In this document: positions 14,050 to 27,700 of the stretch, piece after piece
How the letters are laid out: the number at the start of each line of letters is the position of its first letter
Numbering within the stretch: position 1 is the first letter of the stretch
Assembly: GCF_021018805.1 (NCBI RefSeq)
Contig: NC_086248.1
Span: forward strand, 28,652,922-28,716,921
Reading direction: 5' to 3'
Length of the DNA stretch: 64,000 nt
Source of the DNA: Prinia subflava
Taxonomy: Eukaryota; Chordata; Aves; Passeriformes; Cisticolidae
Program-made: the position numbers and the translations under genes
Notes under the pieces: generated by a model
The model's input: only the letters and a program-made list of their open reading frames with translations
Databases searched by the model: none
Told to the model about the DNA's origin: nothing

Positions 14050-14545
14050 GTCTACATGTACTTGGATTATGGTGCAGCACCTTGATCTCAAAGAGCATCA
14101 GGAGTGCATAGGTCCACAAGGGAAGGTGGGGCTAAGAAGGAAGGGAGGTGGCAAAACCACGGATAAAAGGTGCAGGTTCAGCCATAGCCCACTGATCACC
14201 AGACAGCTTGCAGTGATGGGACAGGTCTGAGATCCAGCTGGGAAGTCAAGCCAGTGTGGCAAGGTCAGGACTGGTGCAAGGCCAAGCACATCATAACAGC
14301 AGCATAGCACAGACATGAACCAAGGGCAGGGGCCTGGGCTTCAGCACAACCCCTGAGACACCAGGTAAAGTGTGTACTTGGAGGGCCTAGCTTTTCACAC
14401 CTTCTGTCTGATGGCATCAATGTTTTCTCAGCAGTCAAAAAGACAGGCAGTTCTGAAAGAACAGAAGTGACCTCGAGCACAGGAAGCCAAACCTCTGGGA
14501 AGTGATGGCGGGAAAAAGGTCACAGAGGAGGTTTGTAAAAAAAGG
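14050..14545. other. GC-richer block of unknown origin
   Basis: A purine-biased, GC-richer patch in AT-rich intron, including AGGGAAGGTGGGGCTAAGAA and GGGCAGGGGCCTGGGCTTCA. It has no convincing frame, tail or terminal repeats. A decayed transposon is possible. Confidence 0.35.
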
Positions 14546-16149
14546 CAGTTATAAAATCATCAGAGTAATCAAAGCCTGTTGGTGAAATTAGGGCTCTGAC
14601 ACTTGTTAAGAAAATCCAACTTTTAAAAGAGTGTCCTTTCTAATTGCCAGTCACTTTAGCTTTGGTTTTTTAATTGTTTATATGCAATATACTACAGTAT
14701 TAGCATATATCTTCTTTGGTGCGCAAAGTTTCTATTTAACTCAACAGGAGTTGCTTGCAGGAGTCAGTGATTAAAAAAACATACTTTTTTTCAGAATTGT
14801 AAAATGTGCAATATAGAGCCTTATCTACATTCCTGGAGGTGATATGGCTTGTCAACTCTAAATAACTTCACTGAGAACATTGTACCTCACAGGAGGTCAT
14901 TGTGTAAGAAAATTAGGCATTTGATCACTGACCTTCTTCATGATTCAATTTCATAGACTGAGTTTGACTCTGTGGCAGAAAGAACTTTGCTAATACTGTT
15001 TGATTAGTCCCTTTTACAAATCTCATTGTTTTTCAGTATGATGAATACAATGCTTAACAACAGAACTTTTCCACAGAAAATCAGTTTACTGTGTTGCTGT
15101 ATAGAGCAATAAAATGCTGGAAAAATATTTCTTATTATCATTGATTTGACTGTGGTATGCTTTATAGCTTGGATTTCTTAGTGTGTCATCTAATTAGCAT
15201 CACAAATTACTAAGAAAATTCAACTGTTTCCAATTGATTGTTATGAACGTATAAAGTAGTTTCTGCATCATCTAAAAATGAAATATGACCTTTTAAATGT
15301 TTAATCTTAACTTCCCTTTTTTGTGAGTCATGATACTCTGGTTTATGTTCCATATTGTATTCCTTTTGAAGCACTGTTGAGACACATAAGATAAGCCCAA
15401 TGCTTAAAAATATGTTCAATTTGACTGTAAAGTATGTATTCAGATTATAATAAGTGTTTCATATAAATGTAGAGATTAAGTCTCTTAACTGGCAAATGGG
15501 GAGCCTGTCCACCCCAGAGATTAGGCTGTTTCACTTTTTCTGTTCTTAGCCAGAATGCCACAGTAATTTCAATTTCTAAATTAGGCAGTTTAAATGCACC
15601 CCTGAGTCAATTACACAAAGCCAACACTTCAAATTCAGGGTAAGTGGCTGTACAAATGTTTCCTTCCTCCTCTACCCAGCACACACACATAGACAGAAGC
15701 CCATATACGACCTTGAACACACACACTGCAGACCTGCTCCAAAGCCATCAAAGCCAGCTGAAACTCTTCTGCTTACTTCAGCTGGTTTTGGATCTTACAT
15801 TTGCATTTGTAAAACAGCTCTGCTCAGTTCTGAAATCTAATAAGTAACATCTGTGCAAATCCTGAGACAAGCGTGCAACAATTAGAAAAAAAAAGTCATA
15901 CAGCTTTCTAAGCCATGAGGATAAAACGACCAAGTTTTACCTTGTCCAGTTCTCAAGTTTGTGCTCATATGTACCAGCTACAGCACGGTCCTGTTACAGT
16001 CATTGGTAGTAGAAGACACTAGCACTTTCAGGGGTGCAGCTCCCTTTAGAAGAAATCACTGGCTCATAGCACATATTGAAGGAAGTTACTCAAGAAATCA
16101 CGTTTGCCTCTGACCCATTCCAAGTAGACTGTTCTGTAGGCTTAAAATC

Positions 16150-16520
16150 TTGAGATGATGGCAATTCCACAGCTTCCCAAGGCAGTGTGATCAAGGCTTC
16201 ATAGTGTCTACTGCAGCTGGGAAGTTTTCCTTAGGAACTCATACTTCAGTCTAAGCACTTTATTCAAGTCTCTTGCAGAAAAGAGCAGGACAGTACTTTC
16301 TCTTCCTGGCAACCTCTTATATATGAGAAACTGTTGTCATGTTTCCTCTCGAGTTTTCTTTTTTTTTCAATTGAATATACCAGTTGTTACAGTTTTTCTC
16401 ATAGGTCATGTTTTCTGGATCTTTTATCTTCTTTGTTGCTCTCTTCTGTGCTCTCTCATCAAGCATTGTGTGTTAATTTGGACATTGCCCTGATGCTTGG
16501 TTCAAGTGGAGGATTAAACT
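16150..16520 (-). mobile_element. Ancient CR1/L3-like LINE remnant
   Basis: The + strand has ATTCCACAGCTTCCCAAGGC, GGGAAGTTTTCCTTAGGAAC, AACTGTTGTCATGTTTCCTC, CTCATAGGTCATGTTTTCTG and GATCTTTTATCTTCTTTGTT, in the order found in old amniote CR1/L3 elements read in antisense. It is strongly diverged with no frame left. Recognised from memory of the family; boundaries approximate. Confidence 0.7.
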
Positions 16521-19500
16521 ATCAAAATAATCTCTAGACACATATATATTTCTATTTTCACTGGACTTGCAAAGGAAGGGGAATATTTAATGTCTCACAT
16601 TTCCTGGGACGTTAAGTAGAATAGAAGATAGTAAGTCCAAACATCAGATCACAAAGTCTGGCAGCAATATATAGCCAAATACCAGGTATTGATCTAGGTC
16701 TACTTAGGCATCATAAGATTCCAGTAATCCAGTTCATGCTGCTGTTGCTTGTCTTTCAAGAGTTAATTTTTTCTACATGTCCTTTAACCATCCTATCTGT
16801 TGGATGTTGGATTTTGCACATCTTTCAGTCAGATGAGTTTGAAATCTGTGTAGTTTGTGCTATTTTTCATGTTTGTCTTGAATTAAAATACCTACTACCT
16901 TGTGACACAGAAGAGAAGGTGGGAAGAAATAGATCTTTTCTTAGCTCTAAATTTTTAAAATATGTTAGAGGAAATGAGTGCAAAAATGATGTGGCTTTCA
17001 TATGTTGCAGAGTTGACTCATAAGCTGAAGAAAAGTGTTTGAGAAATATGATCAAACAATGTTTTAGTGACCTATTAATTGAATGAGATTCCAAAGAGGA
17101 ACTGCAGAGATGAAAGATTAGCTGGAAAGAGAAGCAATTGTGGTTGATCGTGAATACAAAGTGAAATACTGTGTGTTGCTGTAACTTCATAGCTGGAGTC
17201 ATAAATATATACACAGTCTGCTTGCGTGTGCATGAGCTTTCCACACAATTCCCTTGGGAGTTAGTGAAGAATTTGCTTTTCTAAAATAAAGCTTTAGTAT
17301 TTTTAGATACTGTCTTTTCTTTTATGAAGCAACCTTCTTTCATTTAGCCAAAAGGAAAAATGAACAGTTAAAACGATTATTCTAGTTCTCTGTGTATAAT
17401 GCATGGTGTGCATTTGTGAAAGGACCCAAAGCTGGTAAAATGAAAAATGTAGGAGTCACACGATAGCTGGAGGCCTCTTCCCTTCATTAATATGATGACT
17501 TACTTGTCACAGGAAGCTGTGCTTACAGTACATGCATTTATGGCTATGTTTGATATGTTGCCTCACGGACACAAAAGCAACATACCCAGAAAGACCTTCA
17601 CAAAACCTTAGTGTGACCTTTGCAGGTTCTGGCAGCAATTTCACAGAAAATCTCTAAACATCAAAACAGATAAAGAAGCAGGCTGTGTGCTGACTCAGAA
17701 AATTCTTATATGAATTCTGTGAAACAATCCACAGAATTAGCAAACAGTCAGGTTCCTGCTATCATTTATATTTCAGCTTTTAAAAACACCGTTCCATTGT
17801 ATATATGGTAGCACTAGAAACAGACTCCTCATGGATTTAAATATGTAAAGATGGGACTATCTACATGTGTAAAATTGCATGGACAACTGTGTGAATGCTC
17901 AGATTCTCAGTTATATGAATGGTGATGTGTCCTGTATATCAAGGTTTCCCTTCTCAGTTCAAAGGAACAATTCAATTTCAAAAGAAAAACAAGATTTAAA
18001 GGCAGATGGTTTTTGAAGCATTTGTGAAATCTAATGTTGCAGCTTGTTTTTAGTCTTTATATTTATCTCTAAATGGTAATTTTTACAAAGTTGATTAAAA
18101 GACTACATCAATTGACTTTAAAATCAGAAATTAAGTGTTTTCAGGAAAATATTGTACTTACACACCTGTTTTCCATGATTTGAGAGAAAATCCTTTTCAC
18201 ATAATTTTGCAATTTTTTTTCTAATTGACTTCTAATGTTATTACACACATAAATTTGTATTAACCAATAATTTAATACATATTCGTTTGTCAAAAACCCT
18301 TAAATATTTATTCCTCATATCCAAGACCATTTTCCCTCATGTTCTTTCTTATCCCATTCCTCACTTTTGCCATCCCCTTTCATATTCACCACATTTAATA
18401 CAGGCTTGAGCAAAACCAATATTAACATCATGCAGGTAGTGCTGGATTTGTCCTTCATCGTGAAGCAGAAGTTCACATACATCACTGTTAAATGAGGATA
18501 AGATACTTGAAAACCTGTTAATTTGCTGGGGGAGGTACATAAACATGCTGAACACAGAAATCACAAAGATGTTTTAGGAAAGTTTACAGAACTTTTAATT
18601 AAAGTGCCATCTGCTATGTACAGACATAAAAGAATTTCTTGGACAGAATATGCACAGAGGCATTATGCAATAAGCTTTGCTTCTTCCTGACACTCATCTC
18701 AAGTAGTGCAGTTTTTCTTTTCCTCATAGCTGCTCCAGGCCATGGTCTTTCTTGAGTTGCATTGCCATCCTTGTGTCCCTAGCTATACTCTGTCAATAAG
18801 TCCTCCCTTTCACACCACAGTTCCCATTTAACACTGAGTAGCACAAGGGCAGCTGCATCAATAATATTTCTTCCTCATACGTAAGCATTCATTTTTCTAG
18901 TAGGTACTTCTGTGGAACTCTCTCTACTCAAACCATGTCATATTTCATGTCAGCAGGGAAACGTTACATGAGTTTCACATGATTTCACTCATGGAAGAGC
19001 TACAGAATCCAGGTAGCAAGTAGAGCAACATGATCTCTCTTGCCATCTACTGACTGACTTCTGCCAATACTTGTACCAGCATTTCTCCCAGTAAATGTAC
19101 ATTTCCCAATGACATTGAGCAGTGATGACTGACAATTAAATGGGACAATGTTAGCTTGAACTTTGCTTAGCAAAGAAATATTGTTAGCAACTACTAGCAA
19201 ATATTTAATTGCCTTTTGATATCATCAACAAATAAATAAGGTGGGGTGTCTTTTCCTGGATGTTCAGCACAAGTCATACTAACAATCTTGTATAGGTACT
19301 CTGGACTTCAAGTGACTTCTCTTAGGATCTGAAGCATTTGAGAAACACCAAGACAAATAGTTCTAGATTATGGAAATGACAAGGTTGGAATGTATTACCA
19401 GTCATTTTTCTTTTAGAAATTGGAGAGCAGGGGCTGATAAGGTAGACAAATTGCATGTTTCTGTGATTTTCACTATTATATGCAATCAAGTTTGAATTGA

Positions 19501-21449
19501 TTGCTAATTCTGCAAATTGTTGCAAAAAGCTATTAAATTAACATAAATCTGTTTACAGTATTTGCTGTAATCTGGGTTTAATGATGAATAACAATTTATA
19601 TTATTAATAGAAATTGTGATACCATAAAGATAATTTATTTCAATTTATATATATTTTAAAGGCAATCAGGATTAAAATTCAAGAATTATCTGCTCTGATT
19701 ATTAAGTACAGCAGCATAGTATTTTGCCATCTAGAATATGTGATCACTGATCCTTACTTTTGAATTTTAATTCATTGATATCTTGTGATTCTCAGATAGA
19801 AATAGCTGTGATTTTACATGAAACTTGAGCTTATTAATATCTCTGACTATATGAGCAAATCTGCTGAAATCACTGGTATATGAAGTTATGGACATAGTTA
19901 AATATTTTGCTGATCCATGATCTCAGAGAAGCAGTGGATATGGCCTTTTTGAATTCTATTTCCTGCATTAAAAATATGAATTTTACTCACAGAAAGTTAT
20001 TCCAGAGTTAAAACTGATGAAATAAAAAACAGCCTGTACTTTGAAAAGAGTAAGTTCAGTAGTAGAATTAATTCTGTTTAAAATCTGTTAATTTTGATTT
20101 TTTTATAGTCAACTGAGTTAAAAACTGAAAATTTGTGAAACATAGAAAAATGAAGCTGTCAAATATTTGACATTGTAAAGTGATTTAATTAATATTTTTC
20201 TGAAGCAGATTTTTTTTTAATTCCATCAAAAAGTACTAGTACTAGTATTCTTATAATTCTTTTACAGGAATCTGCAAAAACTTACAGTTTGCATGGTACT
20301 GCATATTAGTATTAATTAAGATATCATTTAAAATGAAGGATGGTTTAATTTAACTAATTCTGCAATAATTTTAATTGGTTAGATGGTCTGAAAGCTGAAA
20401 GATAAAAAGACATTAGACATTAAAACACAAAAAAAGTTACAGCGGAGGTCATTGTTTCTGGATTTCTGACCTTGAGTGAGTGTTTCATTCCCTCATTTTT
20501 CCAAAAGTGCTAACATATTTGCATGAGTTTCTATCATATAACCTTTAGAACTAGTTACTCTTTAAAGCATTTACTAGTGCTATTTTCATATGCACCCACC
20601 TGTAAAACTAGATATCTTACTTATTGGAAGAATAGGGCAAGAAAGAGCAATAAAAAATTTCTGAGGTAAGTTAAAAATGGTTTCCTGTTCCTATAAAATA
20701 ACTCCTCTGTACATTTTCTTTAAAATGTCATGACTTCAAAGTTTGATAGCTGTCAGGCCTGCAGGGTTAGAAGCAAGGGCTGTGAGTCCAATTGCAAAGC
20801 TGAGGATTTTTTCCTTTACAAGTTATTGCATTTAGCCCTGGAGGACTAGTAGGTATTGGACTTAAAAGCAGTGACATTTTTAAATACAGAGTCGATGTTA
20901 CTGGCTTGGGATTAAAACTTGACCATTCTAAGGGTCAAGAGTTATAATTTTATAGAGAAAAAGGCAGCGCTATGAAGAAAAGCAGCAAATATTTTTGTAA
21001 GTGTTTAACAGTTAAGCACGTGCACAGAATAAAAAGTGTGAAGCCATTGATAGTGCAAATCTAAAAGCAGACCTTATGAAACCTATATTGAAATCAGATG
21101 AGCTTCAATAACAAATATCTCTACTGCATCATTTATTATGTATTTCTTGTATATATATATACACACACAAATACATATCTCAATAGAGTACTGTAATACA
21201 TTTCAGGATACGAGTGTACTTGTAAAATTCCAAGTCTACACTATAAATTTAAGGACATAAGATATTCCCTCTCATATGAGATAAAACATTAATTCAAAGC
21301 AATATAGATTAAATTCTGTTCAATGTCCACTTATGTGGTGCCAAAAAATTAAATTTGTAAGTTTAGGGTGTCAGAGCATCTCAACTTTATATTGAGACAG
21401 AGCTAAGATAGTGCTGTATCAGCACTATGTTTTGGGTTTAATGTGCCTA
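16521..21449. other. Gene-free intronic sequence
   Basis: AT-rich unique sequence. A short TA/CA run lies at about 21152-21170. A 67-codon minus-strand frame at 18361-18564 has a fairly protein-like composition, but no splice sites or family I recognise. Confidence 0.7.
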
Positions 21450-23290
21450 TAGAATCATAGAATTAGTAAGGTTGGAAAAGACCTCTAAAATCATCAAATT
21501 CAATTATCAAGGCATCACTGCCAAGTCCACCACTATGCCACGTCTACAAGTCTTTTAAATAACTTCAGGAAGGGTGAGTCTATCACTTCACTGGGCATCC
21601 TATTTCAGTGCTTGACTAGCCTAATCTTTCCTAATGTCAAAACTGAACCTCCCCTGGTACAGCTTCAAGCTGTTTCCTCTTGTCCTGTTACTTTTTACTT
21701 GGGAAAAGAAACTGACTCCCATTTCCCTCCGTTCAGGGAGTTGCAGAGAGCAGCTCCTTCTTCCAGGCTAAACAACTGCATCTCTCAGCCACTCCTCACA
21801 GCACTTGTGCTCCAGACCCTTCATCAGCCTTGTTTCCCTTCTCTGGACTCACTCCATCACCTCAACATCCTTCTGGTAGTGAGGAGCCCAGGACTGGACA
21901 CAGGATTTAGGATCTGGCCTCACCAGTGCCCAGTACAGAGGGGCAATCACTCCTCTGGCACTTCTGGCCACACTGTTGCTGATACAGACCAGGATGCCAT
22001 TGGCCTTCTTGGCCATCCAGGCACTCTGCTGGCTCATGCCCAGCCACTGTCGAGCAGCAGCCCCAGGTCCCTTTCTACTCAGCAGCTTTCCAGCCACTCT
22101 ACCCCAAGCGTGTAGCACTGCATGGGGTTGTTGTGTCTGAAGTGCAGAATTTGGAACTTTGCCTTGTTGAACCTCATGCTGTCATGCTCAGTCCATCAAT
22201 TCAGTCTGTCAAGATCTCTCTGCACAGCCTTCCCACCCTCCAGCAGATTAACACTCCCACCCAAATTGCTGTAATCTGTAAACTGAGTTCCATTCCCTCA
22301 TCCAGAACACTGATGAAGATTTTAAGCAGGACCAGCCTCAATACTGAGAACTGAGAAACTCCACTTGTGACCATCTGCAAACAGGATTTGACTCCATTGA
22401 CCATCATTCTCTGGGTCCAACCTTCCAGCTTTTATGTAGCAAACAGTCCATCCATCCAAGCCATAAGTAGTTAATTTCTTCAAGACAATCCTGTGGGAGA
22501 CAGTGTCAAGGACTTTACTAATGCCCAGGAAAACTACATCTGTAGCCTTCCCTTATCCAGTAGGTAGGTCACCTGGTTGCAAAAGATCAGGGTGAATAGG
22601 CAGGACCTGACATTCCTAAACCTATGTTGCCTGGGCCTCATCCCTTGGTTGCCCTGTACCTGCTGTGTGATGGCCCACAGTGTGATCTGCTGCATGATGA
22701 TGGCCCACAGGGTGATCTGCTGCATGACCTTCCCCAGCATCAAGGCCATGCAAACAGGCCTGTAGTTCTCTGTATCTTCCTTCTGGTTCACCTTGTAGCT
22801 GGAAGTCACATTTGCCAAATTCCAATCAGTTGACACGGCCCTAGTTAGCCAGAAATGCTGGTAAATAATTGTAAGTATATTGGTGAAAACTTTCGCCAGC
22901 TCCCTCAGCTCCCTTTAGTGGGTTCTGTCGCTGATATGTTTTTCAGTTGTCTTTTACAAGCAGGCAGATTAAGTTCTGCTTGAGCTTTGGCCCTTCTAAT
23001 TTTCTCTTTATAAATCCTCATGGCATCCTTGTAGTTTTCCCAAGTCTTCCACCCTTTCTTTCAAAGGTGACAACACTCCTTTTTTTATCCTGAGTTCCAG
23101 CCAACGCTCTGTTCAAACAGAGCAGTCTTTTCCTCCAGTTTGTCTTTTGACATATGGTAATGGCCTGACCCTGCATCTTTAAGATTTCCTTCTTGTGGAA
23201 TGTCTGGTCTTCCTGGACTCCTTTTCCCTTCAGGACTTTGGTGACAATTCCAAGCTAGATTAATCATCATCCTTGCTGTTGCTCAGTTCC
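21450..23290 (-). mobile_element. CR1 LINE, long 5'-truncated copy with RT remnant
   Basis: This is the longest transposon in the window. The left end is the complement of the CR1 tail. On the minus strand there are degraded pieces of ORF2 in order: 23085-23270 (linker before the RT, EGNLKDAGSGH and similar), then RT sequence around 22200-22830, and the C-terminal part at 21849-22118 (KKANGILVCISNSVA, VIAPLYWALV, VQSWAPHYQKD). The frame is broken many times, so it is a dead copy. A 30-bp tandem duplication lies inside it. Right boundary is uncertain; the GC-rich block that follows is listed separately. Confidence 0.85.
22671..22730. repeat. 30-bp tandem duplication inside CR1
   Basis: Units 22671-22700 and 22701-22730 both start TGGCCCACAG and run to CTGCTGCATGA, with a few differences. 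The duplication arose after the CR1 insertion or was carried by its source copy. Confidence 0.85.
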
Positions 23291-24060
23291 ACTTGCTAAG
23301 CCTCACACTTTTAGGCCAGCGCACCTGAAAAGTCACAGAGAAAATGTGCCTGTTGTTCTTGGCAGGAACTTGTTGCCATTGCTCCCTATCTCTTAAGTAA
23401 CTGTGTTCAGCCAGGGTGAAAGTGGACAGGGTGAAAGTGGACAGGGAATCCTCCATATTGTGCGTTCTGTCTGCCTGTCACGCCTGTCATAGGGAAAGTA
23501 GGGTGACATTCCAAATGTCTCTCTTTCATGCTCTGTCCGTTATCAAAGTAATCAAAAAAATCACATCACTTCTACCTGGGTGCACCTGCCAAGGGGTATG
23601 CTCACTCCTCCCTTCTGCAGAGCACACCCTGCAGCTGACTCCTGAGTGTCAACATGTTTCCACTGAAGCACAGTGAGCAGTGCTGCATCAGTCATGCTGG
23701 GGCCAGAGCTTAGAGAGGCTGGGGCTTTCTGCCAGGTGGATGCTACTTCTTCCTGGCTGAGCTTCTGTGCCCTTCCTGCATACCCTGCACCAACTGCCAT
23801 GCCATTCCCTGACTGGTAGTGCCCCCTGAGGGATTATTTTAGGGGGGACGGGGGATGGGGCTTGGTCACTGTTGCTTCTGGCCCTGCCCAGGTCTTGTCA
23901 GCCACTGTCACATAGGCTGCAAGCTCCTGACAGCTCTCTTAGCTTCCCTGATATTCCCCTGGTTTGGGAAACCCCATTGAGCACTGCGCCGGAGAGCACC
24001 ACTGCCATTTGTGCCAGCAGTGGAGATGCTCACCTCAATGACTCACATGCAGTGTGAAAC
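23291..24060. other. GC-richer block of unknown origin
   Basis: Between the long CR1 copy and the older CR1 remnant, base composition rises well above that of the intron, with a G-run near 23842-23856. A 15-bp tandem duplication (GGTGAAAGTGGACAG) lies near 23416-23446. I recognise no protein. It may be the 5' part of the CR1 copy, another decayed element, or unique sequence. Confidence 0.4.
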
Positions 24061-24289
24061 AAGCAGCAAACTGAAATGCGATTCATTTGAAAGCAAATCC
24101 TTTGAACCAGGAATAATAATTTAAGCATAAGCTGGGCTGAACAAGCAAAAGATTACTCTAGCCCCAGCATTCTGCCTGCTACAAAGCCTGTTAACAAATC
24201 CTAGAAGAGTACTTAATAGCAAGGTACTTATTTAATAGCTATTCTCCTGGTATACATCTTAAATTCCAACAGGTTTGGGATGTACAGTC

Positions 24290-24790
24290 AGATTTTTTTA
24301 TCTTTGTGTGCTGTAGCCTTAAAAGATTTTCATATCTGTGAGTTTATCTAATCACTCTTTCAGTTCACATAATCTTTTGTCATTTCTAATCTCCTGTGGT
24401 GAAGATTTCCATCATTTAACTGTGTCCTGTGAGAAAAAAAGTGCCTGCTATTGTTTGTTTTAAATATACAACCTAATAACTTCGTTTAATGCCTTTAGAT
24501 CATATATTAAAAGGAGTAACAATCATTCCTGGTTCACTTTTACCATGGCACTCTTACAAACATTATCAGAGCTCCCTCAACCACCTCTTACCCTGACTAG
24601 AGGGACTTACCTTATAGAAGCTGTTGCATGTTCTCCAGAGATCCCTCTAGTTCCACTAGATCTGTTAGAGTAAGGAAGAGATCAGAACTGCATACTGCAT
24701 TCAAAATGTGGGCATACCGCAGACTTTTTTAGAGTGGTGTAGTCATATTTTCTGTTTTGCTATTTCCAAACTCCTGCTGAAAACGAATAT
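24290..24790 (-). mobile_element. Ancient CR1/L3-like LINE remnant
   Basis: The + strand contains CTGCATACTGCATTCAAAAT, GTGGGCATACCGCAGACTTT and CATATTTTCTGTTTTGCTAT, matching the antisense of the old amniote CR1/L3 3' region. The left part is weaker. It is strongly decayed. Confidence 0.6.
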
Positions 24791-27700
24791 AACTGAGGAA
24801 CACATCATGCACTTGACATGCTCCAGCATCTTTGAATTAAAATATACGCATGAGTTTTCTCCAATGCGTAGTCGATAGAAAGATGTTTGCTTATATGTAA
24901 TTTTAGATATCATTTAGCTGTCTGAGAGATCAAAATATAGTGCCAGGTTCTGATGTGAGTGATGCTGAGGATATTCCATTGAAGTTGACAAGTCCAATCA
25001 ATATACAGCATGTACTGACATGAGGTGGATTCATGACATTCCCTGAATACTGTACATGCACAGACAATAATTGCAACTGCCCTCATTATGTAATTTCTAG
25101 GAGATATATTCTAGCTAATAAGTTTCATATGCTATGTAGTCTGTGTGTAATTCAGATCAAGCAGTGTAAACCAAATTAATTGTATTCTTTATTTATTGCA
25201 CTTCTAAAACATCAAGTAGCATGAGAACATAACAGAATGTAAATTACTTCAAAATGCAGGAAGGCTCTGAATCAGTTTCTCTTTGCAATGCTATGTCTGA
25301 CTAAAGGAAAGGCATTTCACATTTGGAGTTTTCAGCTAAAGCATGCCACATCTATGTGACATGCCACAGACAGACAGACATCATGAGATAGGATTTTTAT
25401 GCCAATGAGAACAAAAAGCTGCAACATTACCTAAATAATTTTACTGTATATGTTTCATATACATATATTTTCAATATCCTAAGTGATACAGTATTACGAA
25501 GATCAAAAGTGCTGCAAGCATCTCTATCTCTATGTGGAGATAGAAGGAAATAAGTATAGCACTGTATTTGGTTGTATTTCTTTTGAATCTAGAAGTAATT
25601 TACCTCCATATTTTGGTTTTGGCCTTCAGTCCTAGGGGTTATCTCTTCCTTATGTTGAGATTCAGTGTGATACTGTCTGTCTCTGTTTCAAGGCTTTCAG
25701 ATGAAAGCTACATAATCATTAGTGTACTAACATTGATTATTGTAGGACACTTTTCAGTCCTTTTCTACCACATCTGAAGGCTGAAGACTATACCAACTTT
25801 GTCAGTGGACAGAAGACAACCCCATTGTTACAACTCTTGTACCTGTAGGGTATTGGTGCTGTTTCCCATCAGGAAGACACACTCAAACAAAAAATTTCTG
25901 AGGAGATGAAAGTGGATAGGCTTTTAATCTTTACTCATTTATTCAGACAGGCACTTTTTTGGCACCTACTTAAGACACATACTCCCCAACACCTCCTCTA
26001 TCCCCTTTTTTTAGACTGTGAAAAAAAAGCACTTGTCCAATCTCTTAAACAATTTATTCAGTTTTTAATGCCAGCAGTCAAATTTGTCTAAACATTGTAG
26101 CTGGCATGTGACTAGCTGAAATGGATTTACCAGAGAAGTAAGAGGACCTAAATCCTGTATTGTTCACTGCAGAAAATTTTTCTGAGACTTACAGATATAT
26201 TGTTATTACAAATGCAAATTATCTGTTGCATTGTGAATGTATCAAACATATTGTACCTGTGCAGATTGAATTTGAAACATGTCCAAAGAATCCACTTGTG
26301 GGCCTTGAGGACCACAGTGACCTCCTCTGCAACACATGCCATTTTACTATTGAGTAGCCACAATCCCTAGTGCATAAAGCTCTCTGTTCAGACATGGCAC
26401 AGTACAGATCATCACTCTTTCCCCAGCATCTGCTTTCATGTTTTCTGCAGTGTGATGCACGTATCCTTCTTCAATGCACTCCTAGCCAAAACCTCAGTGA
26501 AACACTTTAGGTGTTATCTCCAGAAATTATCATCATCAGCTGGGTTTTTTTTTTCGGCAAGGCTACCATTACACAGGTGTGAAGAGGTTTTTAAAATAAG
26601 TTGTTTAGCTGTAATTTATCTTTCTGGGCAGTTGGTTGGTAAATACAAACACTCAGGAAGATTCAGATGAGCAGTACCTCACATGGCTGAAATCCAAAGA
26701 GGCTACATTCGAACCATTTTGAGTTTGGAAGCTGAGCAGACACATTAATGAGTTCCAAGGTAACAAACCTGACTGAAAGACAAGAATCTCAGTGCTAAGA
26801 CTAACTTAGAAGAGGCTAAAAAATGCACTGAGGAGGTGTCTCTTGCATTTTCTTTTTCTTTTAACAAGAGAACCTCCATTTCTTAAATCTGTACTTTGTT
26901 TGACTCTAACCATGGTGATCTTAAAATAAAAGTGAAAATTGTTAAGACAAAAAAGATGCATTACTTTATAGTGATATAGAAGTTAGCTCTGTGAATTAGA
27001 GTTTTCAATATACGTCTTACATCTACCAGCTTAGCAACATCTGGATTGTTTAGTTTTGGTTTTTAACCAGATTGTAAAAACTTTTAAAAAGCTTTGTGTT
27101 TAGCTGTATTGCATTACATTTGCTCATAGCTGAGCATATACAAAGCCAGTTCATCTCAGCTGCTTTCTCAGATTTGTTGCATTGCCCCATTTCAATTAAG
27201 TTTCAGTTATTACATGAGATAGGGAGATACCCACAACTTAATCCTTAATGGCCTTTGCCAGACCTCTTCTCCAGCCATTGTACACCTCAAAGTTGTACAA
27301 TATTTTACAACTTGAATCCAGAGGTTCTTTTGAGTTTTATGTTAAGCTGTTTTGGTCAAGTCATTCTTGACTAAGAACCTTAGCATCAACTCTTATCAAG
27401 GTACTTAAGCGAGTTATCTCTCTGTCAGTCTTGACTGTGACCTTTACTTAACAATGAGTTGGCTGATGCATAAAACATGGACAGCACATGCATGAAGCCC
27501 TATACAAAGGGATTTTTGTCTGATTGTTCAATGGTTAGAAAGCTCACCCAAGATGGGAGAGACCCAAGGCAGGGTCTCATCATTGCAACATTCAGAACAT
27601 TTTTGAGAGGAGTCTCTGTGTTGTAAGAATGAAATCTCCATGCTATAAGAATGAAATCTTTAGGTTGTAGGGCATTTTGGAGCAAGGAGGCGACTCCAAT

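Noticed and set aside
18361..18564. 67-codon minus-strand frame with protein-like composition
   Set aside because: No splice signals, poly(A) trace or family I recognise. Not enough to call a gene or retrocopy.
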